The notes beneath the pieces are model-generated. The model did not search any database. It was not told where the DNA came from and worked only from the letters and a program-made list of their open reading frames with translations. Positions 39,101 to 49,369 of a stretch of DNA of 64,000 bases are shown here, piece by piece. Source of the stretch: Burhinus oedicnemus (taxonomy: Eukaryota > Chordata > Aves > Charadriiformes > Burhinidae); assembly GCA_008921705.1 (NCBI GenBank), contig VFFE01007030.1, positions 1,345,201 to 1,409,200 of the forward strand, read 5' to 3'. A program made the position numbers and the translations under genes. Position 1 is the stretch's first letter; the number at the start of each line of letters is the position of its first letter.

Positions 39101-42100
39101 AAATCCACTTAAAATCCACTTAAGCAGGTGAGTAAATACCTGGTGGGTTAGTCCGAGCAGAGCTTCAGGCTATCACAGCTAGTCAGATTCTGCAGGAATT
39201 CTGGGCTTTGCGCGGTCTGAACCATTGCTTCACAAACTTATGCAAGCCACTTGTCCCTTTTTCTTTTTTTGATTGATGTATCTATCAATTGTATTCAAGG
39301 TCTGTCTCTCTCCTGGATGCTGTAAAGTGCAATATTAATACAATCCTTGATATTTTGATGAAAAGAACAATGTACAAATGCATTGTGTTAGGGTAGTGTT
39401 ACTACATGACTAGTTTTATTGGAACATCAGGAAAAGTGCTTTGCAGCTGTCAAATTTGTGTATCATGCACATCTATTGCTTTCAGTAGTGCATACTTAAC
39501 CAGCATTAGCTATAATTACTTTGCTTTTTGCAACAAAGACAAGGATTCACATTTCCTGGTATCTTCTAAGAAAATTTAAAAGCAGTACTGCTACTTGCCA
39601 GATCTGATAAGGAGGGGGCCTATGTCACTCTGAAATGGTGCTTTTTTTAGCAAGTTAGATATAGAAGACTTATTATCCATCTCATTTAGTAGCATGATAG
39701 CAATTGTTTCTTTTTGGCAGGATGAAGAACTATGATGCCTTTGGAAAGATTCTAGAAGACCTGTCAAATCTGTATCAAATTCCAGGAAACAGGTTGCAAC
39801 TAGTTTTTACTTGAAAAACTTCTAAAATCCATAGCCTAGCTTTTGTTTACCTACAAAAATAATAATTTGTCTTCTCTCTCTCCCAGTGAAATGAAAGCTA
39901 AGGGATACTTTGCTTTGCAGGCCCTTGAAAAAGATCTTTATTCAATGTCACTTCTAGACAGGTAACTTGAAGTGTACCTCTTTCTCCCTTTCCTTCCACC
40001 CCACCCCTTCATTTCACTAAAAAACAAGTTAACTGATCTAATTATAGAGCAGGATGTGGAAAGCTAATGAGTTTGCTCCCACTGGAAAGCTTGAAGCCTT
40101 TCAGCAGTTTGCCAACCCCAGGCATGCCAAACAAGATGATCTACTGAACTCCTGTGCTTTATCTAAGAGACTTGCTGGGAAACTGGTTGGTTGCAGAGCT
40201 TGGGGGTGCGTGCATGTGACCACCCACTAGGAGCCAACAGTGCATCTGAAAGTCAGCAGTCATGTGTAGTTCTCCCTATGGCAGAAGTAAAATATACCTT
40301 TTGGGGTCCTGCTGTTTGGGTATCTCATTTTGTGCTCAGGTTTTAGATCAGGAGTAGTGGATGCTAGCTTTCCTCCTATCTTTCCTTTTCTCATTTCTCC
40401 TTTCAAAGAGTAGGATTACAGATAGGTGGGGAACAGACTTTCCTAAATGCTGTGGTAATTGTACAATGATTTTCATTCTTTTCAGAAAATTGGAGTTCAG
40501 GGCAGTGCTTTCCTTCTGGATTTTTGAAGCATCTTCTCTGATATCTTGCCTATTAAGTACTCTTGGCAAGCATGGCCTTCTGTAGCTTGAAACATGCTCT
40601 TGGCTTATTTTTGTGCTGTGTCGCCTTATGAAGCATACTAACTCTATGAACAAATATACTATACCCTTGCTGATCACTGATATCTCAGTAAATATTATTT
40701 ATGAGTTAAATAGATTATTTGTCCCATCTATGATATAAGTTAATGCATTGCAGAGTTTTAATACGCAGCTATGTAATTGTACAGCTGTACGATTGCATTT
40801 GAGGTTAGAGATTGGTTCTGTTTGAGTTAGTTTATCCAGGTTATTTCCTTACCCTTTGCTCAACCTGCCACTGCAATATTTTTGTCCCCCTTCATTTCTG
40901 GTAAATAGCACATCAAATTTCAACATGAAACAGCTCAGAAACAGGGTTGAAACTGGAAGACCAAGTCCTAGCAGTAATGCGTGAGTGGAATTATGGTGTT
41001 GTAGAAAGCTGTCATAACAAATGGAGACACAATCTACTTCCCAGAAAGCATCATCTCCCTTTGATTAAGGGTGCAAATTATCCTTTACATTAGCCTAGCT
41101 AGCACTGCAACTCAGGAAACACTAATCAAGATGTGTTTTGAACTAGAACACAGGATGTAAACAGAGTTACTGAAGTACTCCATGGAAAAGTAGGACACCT
41201 GGTGCCAAGAACTGGAGGTGATTTTTTTTTTTCTTTGCTTTCTTCATGGATTCAAAGAATTGTAATAAAAAACCCTACTGAGTTGATCTTTGTTTACAGT
41301 AAAGATCCTCTATTATCCTCTTTATCAGGGAGTGTAGTGATAGGATGAGGGGTAACAGTTTTAAACTGAAAGAGGGTAGATTCAGATTAAGTATTAGGAA
41401 GAAATTCTTTACTGTCACGGTGGTGACACACTGGAACAGGCTGCCCAGAGAAGTTGTGGAGGCCCCATCCCTGGAAGTGTTCAAGGCCAGGTTGGATGGG
41501 GTTTTGAGCAACCTGGTCTAGTGGGAGGTGTCCCTGCCCATGGCAGGAGGGTTGGAACCAGATGATCTTTAAGATCCCTTCCAACTCTAACCTTTCTATG
41601 ATTCTATTATAAATAAAACATGCTGTAGGGACTTACTGTGTCTGTATTCTCAGATAGTGTGCAGACATAGAGAAGGAGAAAATACAAAGAGGCCAGGTGG
41701 TTTATCAGCTACAGCAACATTGACTTTGCAGCAGCCTAAAAGCAAAGCCAACAATATTCTGAGGTTATGTGGGAAACCACAGTTTGGGAGTAACCGTGAG
41801 ATGACAGTGGTAGTAGCTGAGATAATACTGATGTTGCCTAAAAGGCAAATACAGTCAGTTGCTAAGTATGTTGGCTGATGTACGCTGTCAGAAGTGAGCT
41901 TTAACGATTAATGTGTTATGGTTCATAAAAGTGCTTCTAATACATGCTACTGCTATCCTGTTGCACAGCTTGATATGAGTGTCCTTTATGAAAGTATTAC
42001 AACTTTCTCTTCTAGTTCAGACTAGTCACTGAAACCTAGCAGTTCAGCTACTATTTTTAAGGCTGAACAACAGGTTTTTGTGCCAGAGATGTAGAAACTT

Positions 42101-45100
42101 AATCTAATCTTTTCAAAGATGTCCGATAACTTTATACACTGAGGGTTTAGCTGTTAAATGCTGTGATTTGAACATATACTGTAACTAGAGATGTACTCTT
42201 ATGAGGAATCCCCTTCTGCCCATCTACATGATTTGGGTTTTTTTTCCCCCCTTTGTGTCAAGATGCCTAACATATTTCCTCTATTGGCATGTGTAGTAAT
42301 CATTTTTTTTTTATTCCTCAGGAACTCCTATGAACATTGAATTTTACATTTCTCCCTATCAAATTTTGGAAGAAGAACTAAATCCTGGTAAAGCTAAAAA
42401 AGCAGAAATAACTCATGTGATAATTTTTTCAGCACTACCTGTTTCATTAAGCAAAGTTCATTATTGAAACTCAGAAATAAGATTTAAAATTCTAGTTTAG
42501 CAGAATGATTTATGTGATGCACTTTAGCACAATTATGATGTACATCAGGAAACTGCTTTCCCATTTCTTGGCTGTTGACCCAAATTGAAGTGAGAGTGAT
42601 ATCAAACAGGATAACTGCCTAGCCACCATCAAAATGACTGGTGGTTACTTGATCTGTTTCATGGCGCGTCCCAAAAGCAGCTATTGCTGCTGTCCCCATT
42701 GGGCAACTTTGGCCATTTCGGTGTGGTCTGTGCAAGCTTCTCCTTGCTGCCCAAGCCATTGTGGCTGTCAGTTGGACCTGACCTTCACCTCACCATTGCG
42801 TATTTTGTATGCATAGGATCAATCTACACTGACACAGGGAAAATGATGCAGTTCTCTTTCTCTCTCAGGTTCCCGGGTATGTGGAACAAAAACAGTTGTG
42901 ACTGTTGAAGGCACAGATACGCTCCACAAACTTCCTCTTTCTCCACTGTTTGTAGATTCTCGAGCTGGAGAGGAGGGGTGAGGCTCTAGACACTTCTCAA
43001 TACAGAAATTTACAAGTCATTGGCACTAACTTCAGGATAACTTGCATTTAACCTCTGCTAAACAGGAAGCTCTGTTTTTTGATGGCATTATGCTCCATAG
43101 CTACACCTTCTATAACCTGTGGCTCTTACAGTTTTCCCAAATGGACTTTAAAGTTATTGTGTTCATATCTAGCTGTGTCAATTGTATCAAACTATGGATT
43201 TATTCATAGATTTGAAGCCAGAAAGAGCCACTGGAGCAATATTACTTAACTTCCTAGAATTGAACAAGCAACTCCTGTGTAGTTTCAGAATAAATAAAGC
43301 ATTTATTGAGGGATATTGTACTTTAACTATACAAAATAGTTTGTCTTCCCACCATGGATATTGACACCTCATCTCTCTCTGCTTCAGTGCTAAGCTGGAG
43401 GGAAAGTCTGAAGTCATTCTCCAAAATAGATCACTATAGAACGATGTATAGCAAACATCCTTGTGCACTGTTCCTCAGTTTCTGGTGGCTCACTTTGCCT
43501 TTCTGCCAGTCTTAACATTAACCTTGTTTTAAAACATTAAAGGCTATAGTTGCTTTTATAAAGCAAAACTTTTCTCAAGACAGAAAAAGTATGGAACATA
43601 GTAAACCACTAGGGACCTGATAGTGGCCTTGCACTAAGAGTCCTTGTTATGTTAATTTCTGTAACAAGTTTTCATTCTGCCTTTTTTTTTTCACAGCCAC
43701 CCTGCTTTTTTGCCACTGACTGATGAACTCAGCATGGATTTGCCAGCTGTTTTTGTGTTGAAGTTTCACCAGCCTATTCCTATGTCCTTATCTAGTATTG
43801 AAGAGATACAGAGGCTCACAGGCATGTTATAATTGTTTTTAAGACTAAGTAATTCTGTGACTATGGATTGCTTATTTGCTTTTTATTTCCTTGTGTTAAT
43901 GTTGCAAGAGGAAAACTGGATTCTGGGGCAGAATGTGTTCTATCAGCCCAAGTGTAACATTTTAGCAACCAGTGCAAAATACGAAAGTTCTAAGACAGAC
44001 ATGACAATTACAGGCAAAGCTGTTAAACACTCTACCTCAAATTCTCATTAGCAAAAAAGGGAATAAGAAAGGAGATTAATGCTTTTTCCTTTTCAAAACA
44101 TTGGTTTCGTTTTTATATTAGCTTTCATGTACAGTCATGACCTAAATGTCAATAAAAAAAAATCATCTGGTTTCAGGAATTCAGATTACTGGCTTGAAAC
44201 TAGCTCCTCTATATGAGCTGATTGTTCAGTCTACCCTTAAAGAAAAACGCAGTGAAGTTTTGTCTACACATAGATCCTGTTTCTTTGTGGTGAGTATAGT
44301 GTGCATTTGACACACACTCTGCCCTTGTGCAAGATACATACTGAATTATATTTCCCCATAAGCAAGCAATGTGGACTTCCCAGAATCCCAACAGTATTTA
44401 AATGCTCTTTAGGAAATAGTTCAAGTTATTTATGAAACAATATTAGACCCTTTCAAGTAAGTGAGCTTCTCATCCTCATTAATTAACACCGTGTGCATGA
44501 CTGCTGAAGTAATACTAATTTGCCTGTGTGTAACCCAACTATTTATTCTTTTAAAAATTGCTCAGAATTTCATCATTAATTCCTTAAAAACAAGGAAACT
44601 TATTGGCTGGTGCAAGGAGCAAGTCCCAAGATGGTACTTACCTAGATTCTTGAAGGTCTTTGTCATGCTGCATGTCACATTGCATATCACGCTGCTTTAA
44701 CAAAAAAGATTTCTTGATCAGGTAACACTGAGAATACTAATTCCCTTTAAAGGGACTGGTAGGAAGAAAAGTGTGAAGTGTTACAACAGTGATGTCAATT
44801 ACTAGCTAAAGCCACGGTTGTTTAACTGTAGGTAGCTTCCCTCTTAACAACTGTTTCCTTAAAAAATATTCAATTTAGGCTGCATTAGATATAGAGGAAA
44901 AGTTTTAGAATAGAAAATGGTGGCTAAGATGCTTTCTGCCAGACTTATGTACAGAGCAACTACAAGACAAGCTTCAGAGATGTACTTTTTTTTGCTAGGG
45001 AACGTTAATTTTGCAACTCATGGCGACAAAAGAAGAGGGCACTTCTTTCTCTTCTACTAGCAGTGTTAGGAGAGCCCATTGCCTGCATAGTTCTTAGACT

Positions 45101-48100
45101 TTGAGGTGGTGGTACAGAAGGCAGTAGTAAGTTTACACCATGCTAAAATAAGGTTTAGCAAAGCTCTCCTCTATAAAACCTGTAAGATGGGATGAATTTT
45201 TCATTTCCATTAGATACACAAAAAAGGCTCTTCAGCAATTCCCTAAAATACTAGTACTTGCTGGGAAATTGTTTTGCTTCTGAGTTTAAAGATTTTATTT
45301 CTAGAAATAAATTACTAAATTGAATTCTAACCTCGAAAGGAATATAGAGGAAACCCTTTTTCTCCATGACCACATGAGGAAAAGCTCTTTTATTCTGCTC
45401 TTAACTTTTCTTAGTGTAGACTCTGCTAATTAACTGGCCTGCCCTGTTCTTAAGGTGACAGTTCCCATTTGGCATCCTGCAGTAGATAACACAGTATTGC
45501 ACTTCTAATTTTGTCATAGAATCACTGTCAACATTGACAGGTGGCAAATTTTTCTTACTATCTCCTCTCCTCCTCCTCTTCAAATGAATCATCGGGAGAT
45601 ATTCTAACCAAACATGCTTCTCCAAAGAAACCAGTAGTGATGCATGGAGGAAGAACATATGATGCCCTGAAGAGATTCCAGGCAAAACTGCTATATATTT
45701 GTTCAACTGTCAAGCAGCAGTACTATGATATTCTTCTGGGAGAAGATAGTGGTTGTTTACATTTCTATAGCCCACAGGGCTCTTAAGAGTAGTTGGAAGA
45801 ATTGATGGCACTTGAACTCCTGACCATTTGGCTCTAGGTATAATTTGGATGTAATTCGGATGCATTTGGGAGGGAGAGTGAATCTAATTTAGATTCCTCT
45901 AAGGATTCTATTTCTACTGAAATGCTGAGAGACATGATGGACATGCTAGAAGTGTGTCTTCCAAAATTATTTTTGCTGTCAGATTGTGCAGTTGCCTGAT
46001 AACATCAAGCTTTACCTTCTTTTCAGTGCTTGAAATACCACCATATTTGTTGTTCAGTCTCTTCCAGATTGCCCAAAGCACTGTTACTTCATAAACAAGG
46101 GCTCAGAAAAATCAGATTTAGCAGGAGCTTTGGTCAGTAAAATCCCATTTAGCCATCCGAAGTGTGTGCCTGGCGTAATAGAGATTCTTCGACATCAAGT
46201 GGCATATAACAGTCTTATTAGCAGCTGTGTCTCTGAGAAGCATATAAATGAAGGTAAATTGTGTGGTTGAAAGTAATGGCAGAGTATTAGAGAGAAACTA
46301 GCTTCTAAGCCGGGTGTTAACAGATTTACTGCTCCTTTGCCAAAGCTGTCATTACTTGTGGAGTATTTTAAATGATAAAAAAATTCCTTAATTCTGGTAT
46401 TACACTCTGAATATTTTTTTAAAAAAATCTCCTAAGCCTGACACTTCTATAAGCATAAACTAAGTTGCCAAAGTAATAAATAATTAGATTCTACCGCATC
46501 AGTATTTTTTAAATATTGGCATGTGATTCAGCCAAAAAGAGTCCAGCTTTAACGGGTGGATATTACTAAATAGTAATTTTATTTCTAGATGATTCAGAAC
46601 TGCTTTACTTTGAAGTGGTACCACACAAGAATACCAGCTTTTCTGTCTTTTTCCTTCATCCTGTGAAAGAGAATTTAGCCTGTGGTATGTGTGGAATAAT
46701 TGATACTGTCCTTTTTATTGAGCTGACAAGGGACTTGGTTCTATCTGGGCTCTCACACTATGCTTCTTGGTTACAAATACATTCTAAAGGCTACTCTCAA
46801 TGGTGTGCAACCCACAAAAAACCAAAAGTAGCACTTGTGTACAAATTGCTTACTAAAAATGTTCTGCATTCAGCGTAAAACATAAAGTAAATGCAAATAT
46901 TCAATTCCTATTCTGTCTTGGCCTGCAGTTAGTTAATAAATTGTAACATCTACTATTTCTGATTTAAGTATATTAGGAAAAAGCAAGCCTTAAGCAAAAG
47001 CATTGCTGCAAGCCCTTTGCATTTGACTTCAGTCTTACCTCACTTGAAGCATCAGAATGAAAGGACGGTTTTCAATGTTTATAAAAATGTTTATTTTGAA
47101 ATACTTATATTCTGTTTTCTTAGTGATAATTGATGTTATAACGTCCAGAGAAGTCCAATGTCGCCTTCATTTAAATCCTCAAGATCCAACTCTAAATTCT
47201 AGTGATGACTTTATAACAAGAGCTGTGAAGCGGTAAGTAGTTTTATTTCATTTCAATAACAGTTGGAATGAACTTCAGATGTCCATTTAATGGAAATATC
47301 ATGTGCATTCACAATGCCATAAACTCAGCAACCAGAAAATTCCACTCTAGTAAAAAGTTATAATAGTGACAAGAAGTTCCTTTAGTCTCTTAAGTATCCC
47401 TTTCAAAAATTTTAAATATTCATAGTGATGGAAAGTGTTTCTTTCTAGTAGAAAGCACATGGGGCAGGGAAACACTTTTGAATGAAGAGAGTTTTACCCT
47501 TTATAAAGACATTTTTTTTTCTTTTGTAAATATGCTTTTCTGAAGACTCTAGCTGATGACAGTCTCCTGACTGGTATAACTTAGAACAGGACTTTTTCCA
47601 CATGTACCTAATACCAATCAGTGCTTCTTTTCAGAAAGTGAGGTGTAAATGGCATGTCTACAACACTGTCTCTGGCTTGGTTTCTGAAACAAACGCCAAG
47701 AGAGGCAAGTTGCTGTAATATATGAACAGATGCTAGAGGAAGGACTGAGAGCACTAAATTCATTTGGCATAAGCTAGTATATCTATTTAATGATAGCAAG
47801 ATCAATGAAGGCTGGATTTTGAACCTGTTTAATTAGCCTGTCCTGTCTTAAGTCACAGGATACTAGATACTATATCCAAAACCAGGTAAGTCTATTGTTA
47901 GACCCTCCCTCTAGTGTAGATAGTGCTTTAGAGAAGATATGCTCTGTACCTATCCTGTACAAAACATGAAAGTTACCATTATAAAACTCAGCAAGAATGA
48001 ATATATTTCAATATTTTTAGTTTAAGTTTTCATTAAAAGCACCCTTATGAGTTTTTTTCATTTTTTTTTTTTTTTGACCAAATCCTCCCACTCTTTCTGT

Positions 48101-48741
48101 GAAAGCTTTGCACTGCTAAGCTCACAGATCCAGCACTCCATTTCATTGTTGTCAACATGTTTCTGGTATAGCACATGTAGTTATATTGTAGTTACAATGT
48201 AACACCTATTAGGTTGTACAAGACAAAAAGATGCAAGGAGATAGCACTGTCTTTCACCACAGGTATCATTCAGGTGTCCGCCACAGTTTAAAAAAAAGTG
48301 TGTTGAAGAATGGATGTAGTCCGTAGTAGTGACTAATATTTCATTTCCTCCTTCAGTTGCATGTCAGTCCCAGTTGTCATGAGAGCTATTTTCAGGAATG
48401 CTGCCAAGGTGAAAGCTGATAGTGAAACACAAGACATGGAAGCAGACACGAAACAAAAGCCTGAACCACCATGTGAGCAAATTACAGATTCTAACAGTCT
48501 TGAAGAAAGTCCTTCTGTGGCTGGTCAGCAAGATTTGGTAGTGACAGGCAAGCCAAGTATTACTGATAGCCCAAAGGAAAATCTCTCTGCAGCCAAATTG
48601 GAAACTCTGGGTGGTAACATGGAAAAAATTAATCCCACAGTAAGCACAGAAACTTTGTGCAGAGTGGAGGAAAGTAATTCCACAGCTAGTACAAAAGCTG
48701 TTATGACAGATAAGGAAAACACACAATCTATTGTTTCATAA
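33963..48741 (+). CDS. MED1-like Mediator subunit paralogue, short form (16 coding exons, span)
   Basis: Joined exons: 33963-34066, 35225-35309, 35677-35731, 36212-36344, 37392-37420, 39721-39792, 39887-39961, 40909-40973, 42322-42387, 42869-42977, 43697-43821, 44177-44289, 46058-46253, 46589-46684, 47124-47232, 48357-48741. Phases agree throughout. From the Met at 33995 this gives about 594 residues; an upstream start is possible because exon 1 opens mid-codon. The product follows vertebrate MED1 in order: RPWSETLKLV, SCMEKIQRALN, MNRLESL, SGTACYITSNMFYIEVQL, NLYQIPGN, DLPAVFVLKFHQPIP, HCYFINK, RHQVAYNSLI, SVPVVMRAI. MED1 is the Mediator subunit contacted by nuclear receptors and other activators. 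Human MED1 has about 1,580 residues with two LxxLL boxes in its tail. This protein stops about 120 residues after the core, in a Ser/Thr/Glu-rich tail without any LxxLL. I infer a nuclear protein able to join Mediator but not to bind receptors that way. I am not sure of an official symbol. Confidence 0.9.
34147..34214 (+). repeat. A/C low-complexity tract
   Basis: A-runs interrupted by C and ending in CCCCCCCC. It is the reverse-complement type of the G/T tract at 5489-5574. Lies in the intron after MED1-like exon 1. Confidence 0.85.
35225..35309 (+). CDS. MED1-like coding exon 2
   Basis: Acceptor CCTAG, donor AATG|GTAATG. Encodes DKPLQRSVSN...LLSCMEKIQRALN, aligning with MED1 LVSCLETLQKALK. 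Phase 0 in, one base left over. Confidence 0.85.
35677..35731 (+). CDS. MED1-like coding exon 3
   Basis: Acceptor TTTTGCAG, donor AAGG|GTAAGT. Encodes KSLFSVMNRLESLSKQK, aligning with MED1 PAMTDRLESIARQN. Confidence 0.92.
36153..36194 (+). repeat. Uninterrupted poly-T of 42 bases
   Basis: A pure T run that merges into the polypyrimidine tract of the acceptor of MED1-like exon 4 (AG at 36210-36211). Length is prone to sequencing and replication slippage. Confidence 0.98.
36212..36344 (+). CDS. MED1-like coding exon 4 (core signature)
   Basis: Acceptor TCTCCTCAG, donor CCTGTG|GTAAAG. Encodes LNAHVSPSGTACYITSNMFY then IEVQLEKDGKVMDVKLAHLG, closely matching MED1 SGTECYITSDMFYVEVQL...CDVKVAHHGENPV. 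This is the most diagnostic exon of the gene. Confidence 0.97.
37392..37420 (+). CDS. MED1-like coding exon 5 (29 nt micro-exon)
   Basis: Acceptor CCTGTAG, donor CTAAG|GTAAAG. Encodes VCDDLMQHL(R), matching MED1 SCPELVQQLR. Its phases connect exons 4 and 6 exactly. Confidence 0.9.
37518..37566 (+). repeat. A/G-rich low-complexity tract
   Basis: Purine-only stretch of AAAAG-type units in an intron of the MED1-like gene. No function inferred. Confidence 0.85.
39721..39792 (+). CDS. MED1-like coding exon 6
   Basis: Acceptor TTTTTGGCAG, donor AACAG|GTTGCA (weak after GT). Encodes MKNYDAFGKILEDLSNLYQI then PGN, matching MED1 EKNFDEFSKHLKGLVNLYNLPGD. Confidence 0.92.
39887..39961 (+). CDS. MED1-like coding exon 7
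   Basis: Acceptor CTCTCCCAG, donor GACAG|GTAACT. Encodes EMKAKGYFALQALEKDLYSM, matching MED1 KLKTKMYLALQSLEQDLSKM. The intron before it is only 94 bp. Confidence 0.93.
40909..40973 (+). CDS. MED1-like coding exon 8 (donor uncertain)
   Basis: Acceptor GGTAAATAG. Encodes TSNFNMKQLRNRVETGRPSP, in a variable MED1 region. Donor GCA|GTAATG at 40974 keeps frame with exon 9. The better-looking donor ATGC|GTGAGT at 40981 would shift the frame and hit a stop in exon 9. Confidence 0.7.
41328..41610 (+). mobile_element. CR1 LINE 3' fragment (plus orientation)
   Basis: Typical CR1 3' end: GGTAACAGTTTTAAACTGAA, AGGAAGAAATTCTTTACTGT, CACTGGAACAGGCTGCCCAG, CCAGATGATCTTTAAGATCC and the tail TTCTATGATTCTATTAT. 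Inserted in the intron between MED1-like exons 8 and 9. 5' truncated. Confidence 0.96.
42322..42387 (+). CDS. MED1-like coding exon 9
   Basis: Acceptor TTATTCCTCAG, donor CCTG|GTAAAG. Encodes TPMNIEFYISPYQILEEELN, matching MED1 LMNLKYYVSPSDLLDD. Must be read with two bases completing the previous codon. Confidence 0.9.
42869..42977 (+). CDS. MED1-like coding exon 10
   Basis: Acceptor TCTCTCAG, donor GAGG|GTGAGG. Encodes VCGTKTVVTVEGTDTLHKLP then LSPLFV, matching MED1 MNASVTIEGTSAVYKLPIAPLI. Confidence 0.93.
43697..43821 (+). CDS. MED1-like coding exon 11 (GC donor)
   Basis: Acceptor TTTTCACAG. Encodes LTDELSMDLPAVFVLKFHQP then IPMSLSSIEEIQRLTG, matching MED1 SANSVDLPACFFLKFPQPIP...LQNCTG. 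The frame-consistent donor is CACAG|GCATGT, a GC-AG intron start. Confidence 0.92.
44177..44289 (+). CDS. MED1-like coding exon 12
   Basis: Acceptor GTTTCAG, donor GTG|GTGAGT. Encodes IQITGLKLAPLYELIVQSTL and ends RSCFFV, matching MED1 YAPLYELITQFEL. Confidence 0.92.
46058..46253 (+). CDS. MED1-like coding exon 13
   Basis: Acceptor TTGTTGTTCAG, donor GAAG|GTAAAT. Encodes SLPDCPKHCYFINKGSEKSD, then LVSKIPFSHP and EILRHQVAYNSLISSCV, matching MED1 ALPGQQHCYFLNKD, LVSKITFQHP and LIRHQVAYNTLIGSCV. A stronger-looking acceptor 31 bases upstream (AG at 46025-46026) would break the frame. Confidence 0.93.
46589..46684 (+). CDS. MED1-like coding exon 14
   Basis: Acceptor ATTTCTAG, donor TGTG|GTATGT. 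Encodes DSELLYFEVVPHKNTSFSVF then FLHPVKENLAC, matching MED1 GLLQFEVCPLSESRFSVSFQHPVNDSLVC. Confidence 0.93.
47124..47232 (+). CDS. MED1-like coding exon 15
   Basis: Acceptor TTTTCTTAG, donor AAGCG|GTAAGT. Encodes VITSREVQCRLHLNPQDPTL and SSDDFITRAVKR, matching MED1 STHVSCKLY...CTDDFIAKVVQR. Confidence 0.93.
48357..48741 (+). CDS. MED1-like last coding exon (short tail, no LxxLL)
   Basis: Acceptor TCCTTCAG. Opens with CMSVPVVMRAIFRNAA (MED1 RCMSIPVTMRAIRRKAE). It then runs about 115 residues of polar, Ser/Thr/Glu/Lys-rich tail to TAA at 48739-48741. MED1 itself continues for about 1,000 residues beyond this point. No LxxLL motif occurs in this tail. Confidence 0.93.
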
Positions 48742-49095
48742 TCAAACAAGAAAGAAATATTTTCTCTGGCATAGATTGCTTTTGCAGAAGTAGTTGGAGA
48801 GAACTTGGCAAGCTCACTGTCTACTTAGCAATTTGTGAATGGAGTTTTCTCTTTACACACTATTAAATACACAGAAGTAATACTCTTGAATTTGCATTTT
48901 TAAACTTCCACATTTGGAAAGTCTAACACCGCTCTAGTAACCTTTATTTTTGTTTGCACCACATTCTACCACAATATGGAAGAAATTCCTGTCTAACATA
49001 TGTGATAGAGGTTATAACATAACCTACGCACTTCTACAAAAGTAATGTTTATCCATGTCAGCATTATGTTAAATAAACTGAGAAAAAGAAAGTTG
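48742..49095 (+). other. MED1-like 3' UTR (end estimated)
   Basis: AT-rich sequence after the stop, ending just past the first AATAAA signal. No other coding feature in it. Confidence 0.6.
49072..49077 (+). terminator. Polyadenylation signal AATAAA of the MED1-like gene
   Basis: Canonical hexamer 331 bases after the stop codon on the plus strand. A T/GT-rich region follows. This gives a 3' UTR of about 350 bases. Confidence 0.6.
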
Positions 49096-49363
49096 TTTGA
49101 ACAATTTTGCACCTATGTAATTAATGCAGACAGCCCTATTTGTCCACTATTTCAGAAACAAGTTCAATAAGAGACTCTTAATTGCAGTTCTTTTTTCCCC
49201 CCAATGCAGAAGTGGTACTGAATGGCAGCCAAACTTACAGTCTAGCAACTCCATGGCGGGATAATAGAGCCTTTACTAAGAAAGTTGTAAACTCAGTCTC
49301 TGAAAATCAAGTAATTTTTACCTTAGCTTTTTCCTGGCCTCAAAGTATAAAACTGTTTTGTGA

Positions 49364-49369
49364 TTTATT
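49364..49369 (-). terminator. Possible polyadenylation signal of YAE1
   Basis: TTTATT on the plus strand, which is AATAAA on the minus strand, about 1.13 kb past the YAE1 stop. Would place the YAE1 and MED1-like 3' ends tail-to-tail, about 300 bases apart. Confidence 0.4.

Noticed and set aside
45401..45786. Overlapping open frames (81 and 101 codons) inside a MED1-like intron
   Set aside because: They considerably overlap on opposite strands, fit no MED1 segment, and the flanking exons join in frame without them. Possibly a decayed insertion, but I could not identify it.
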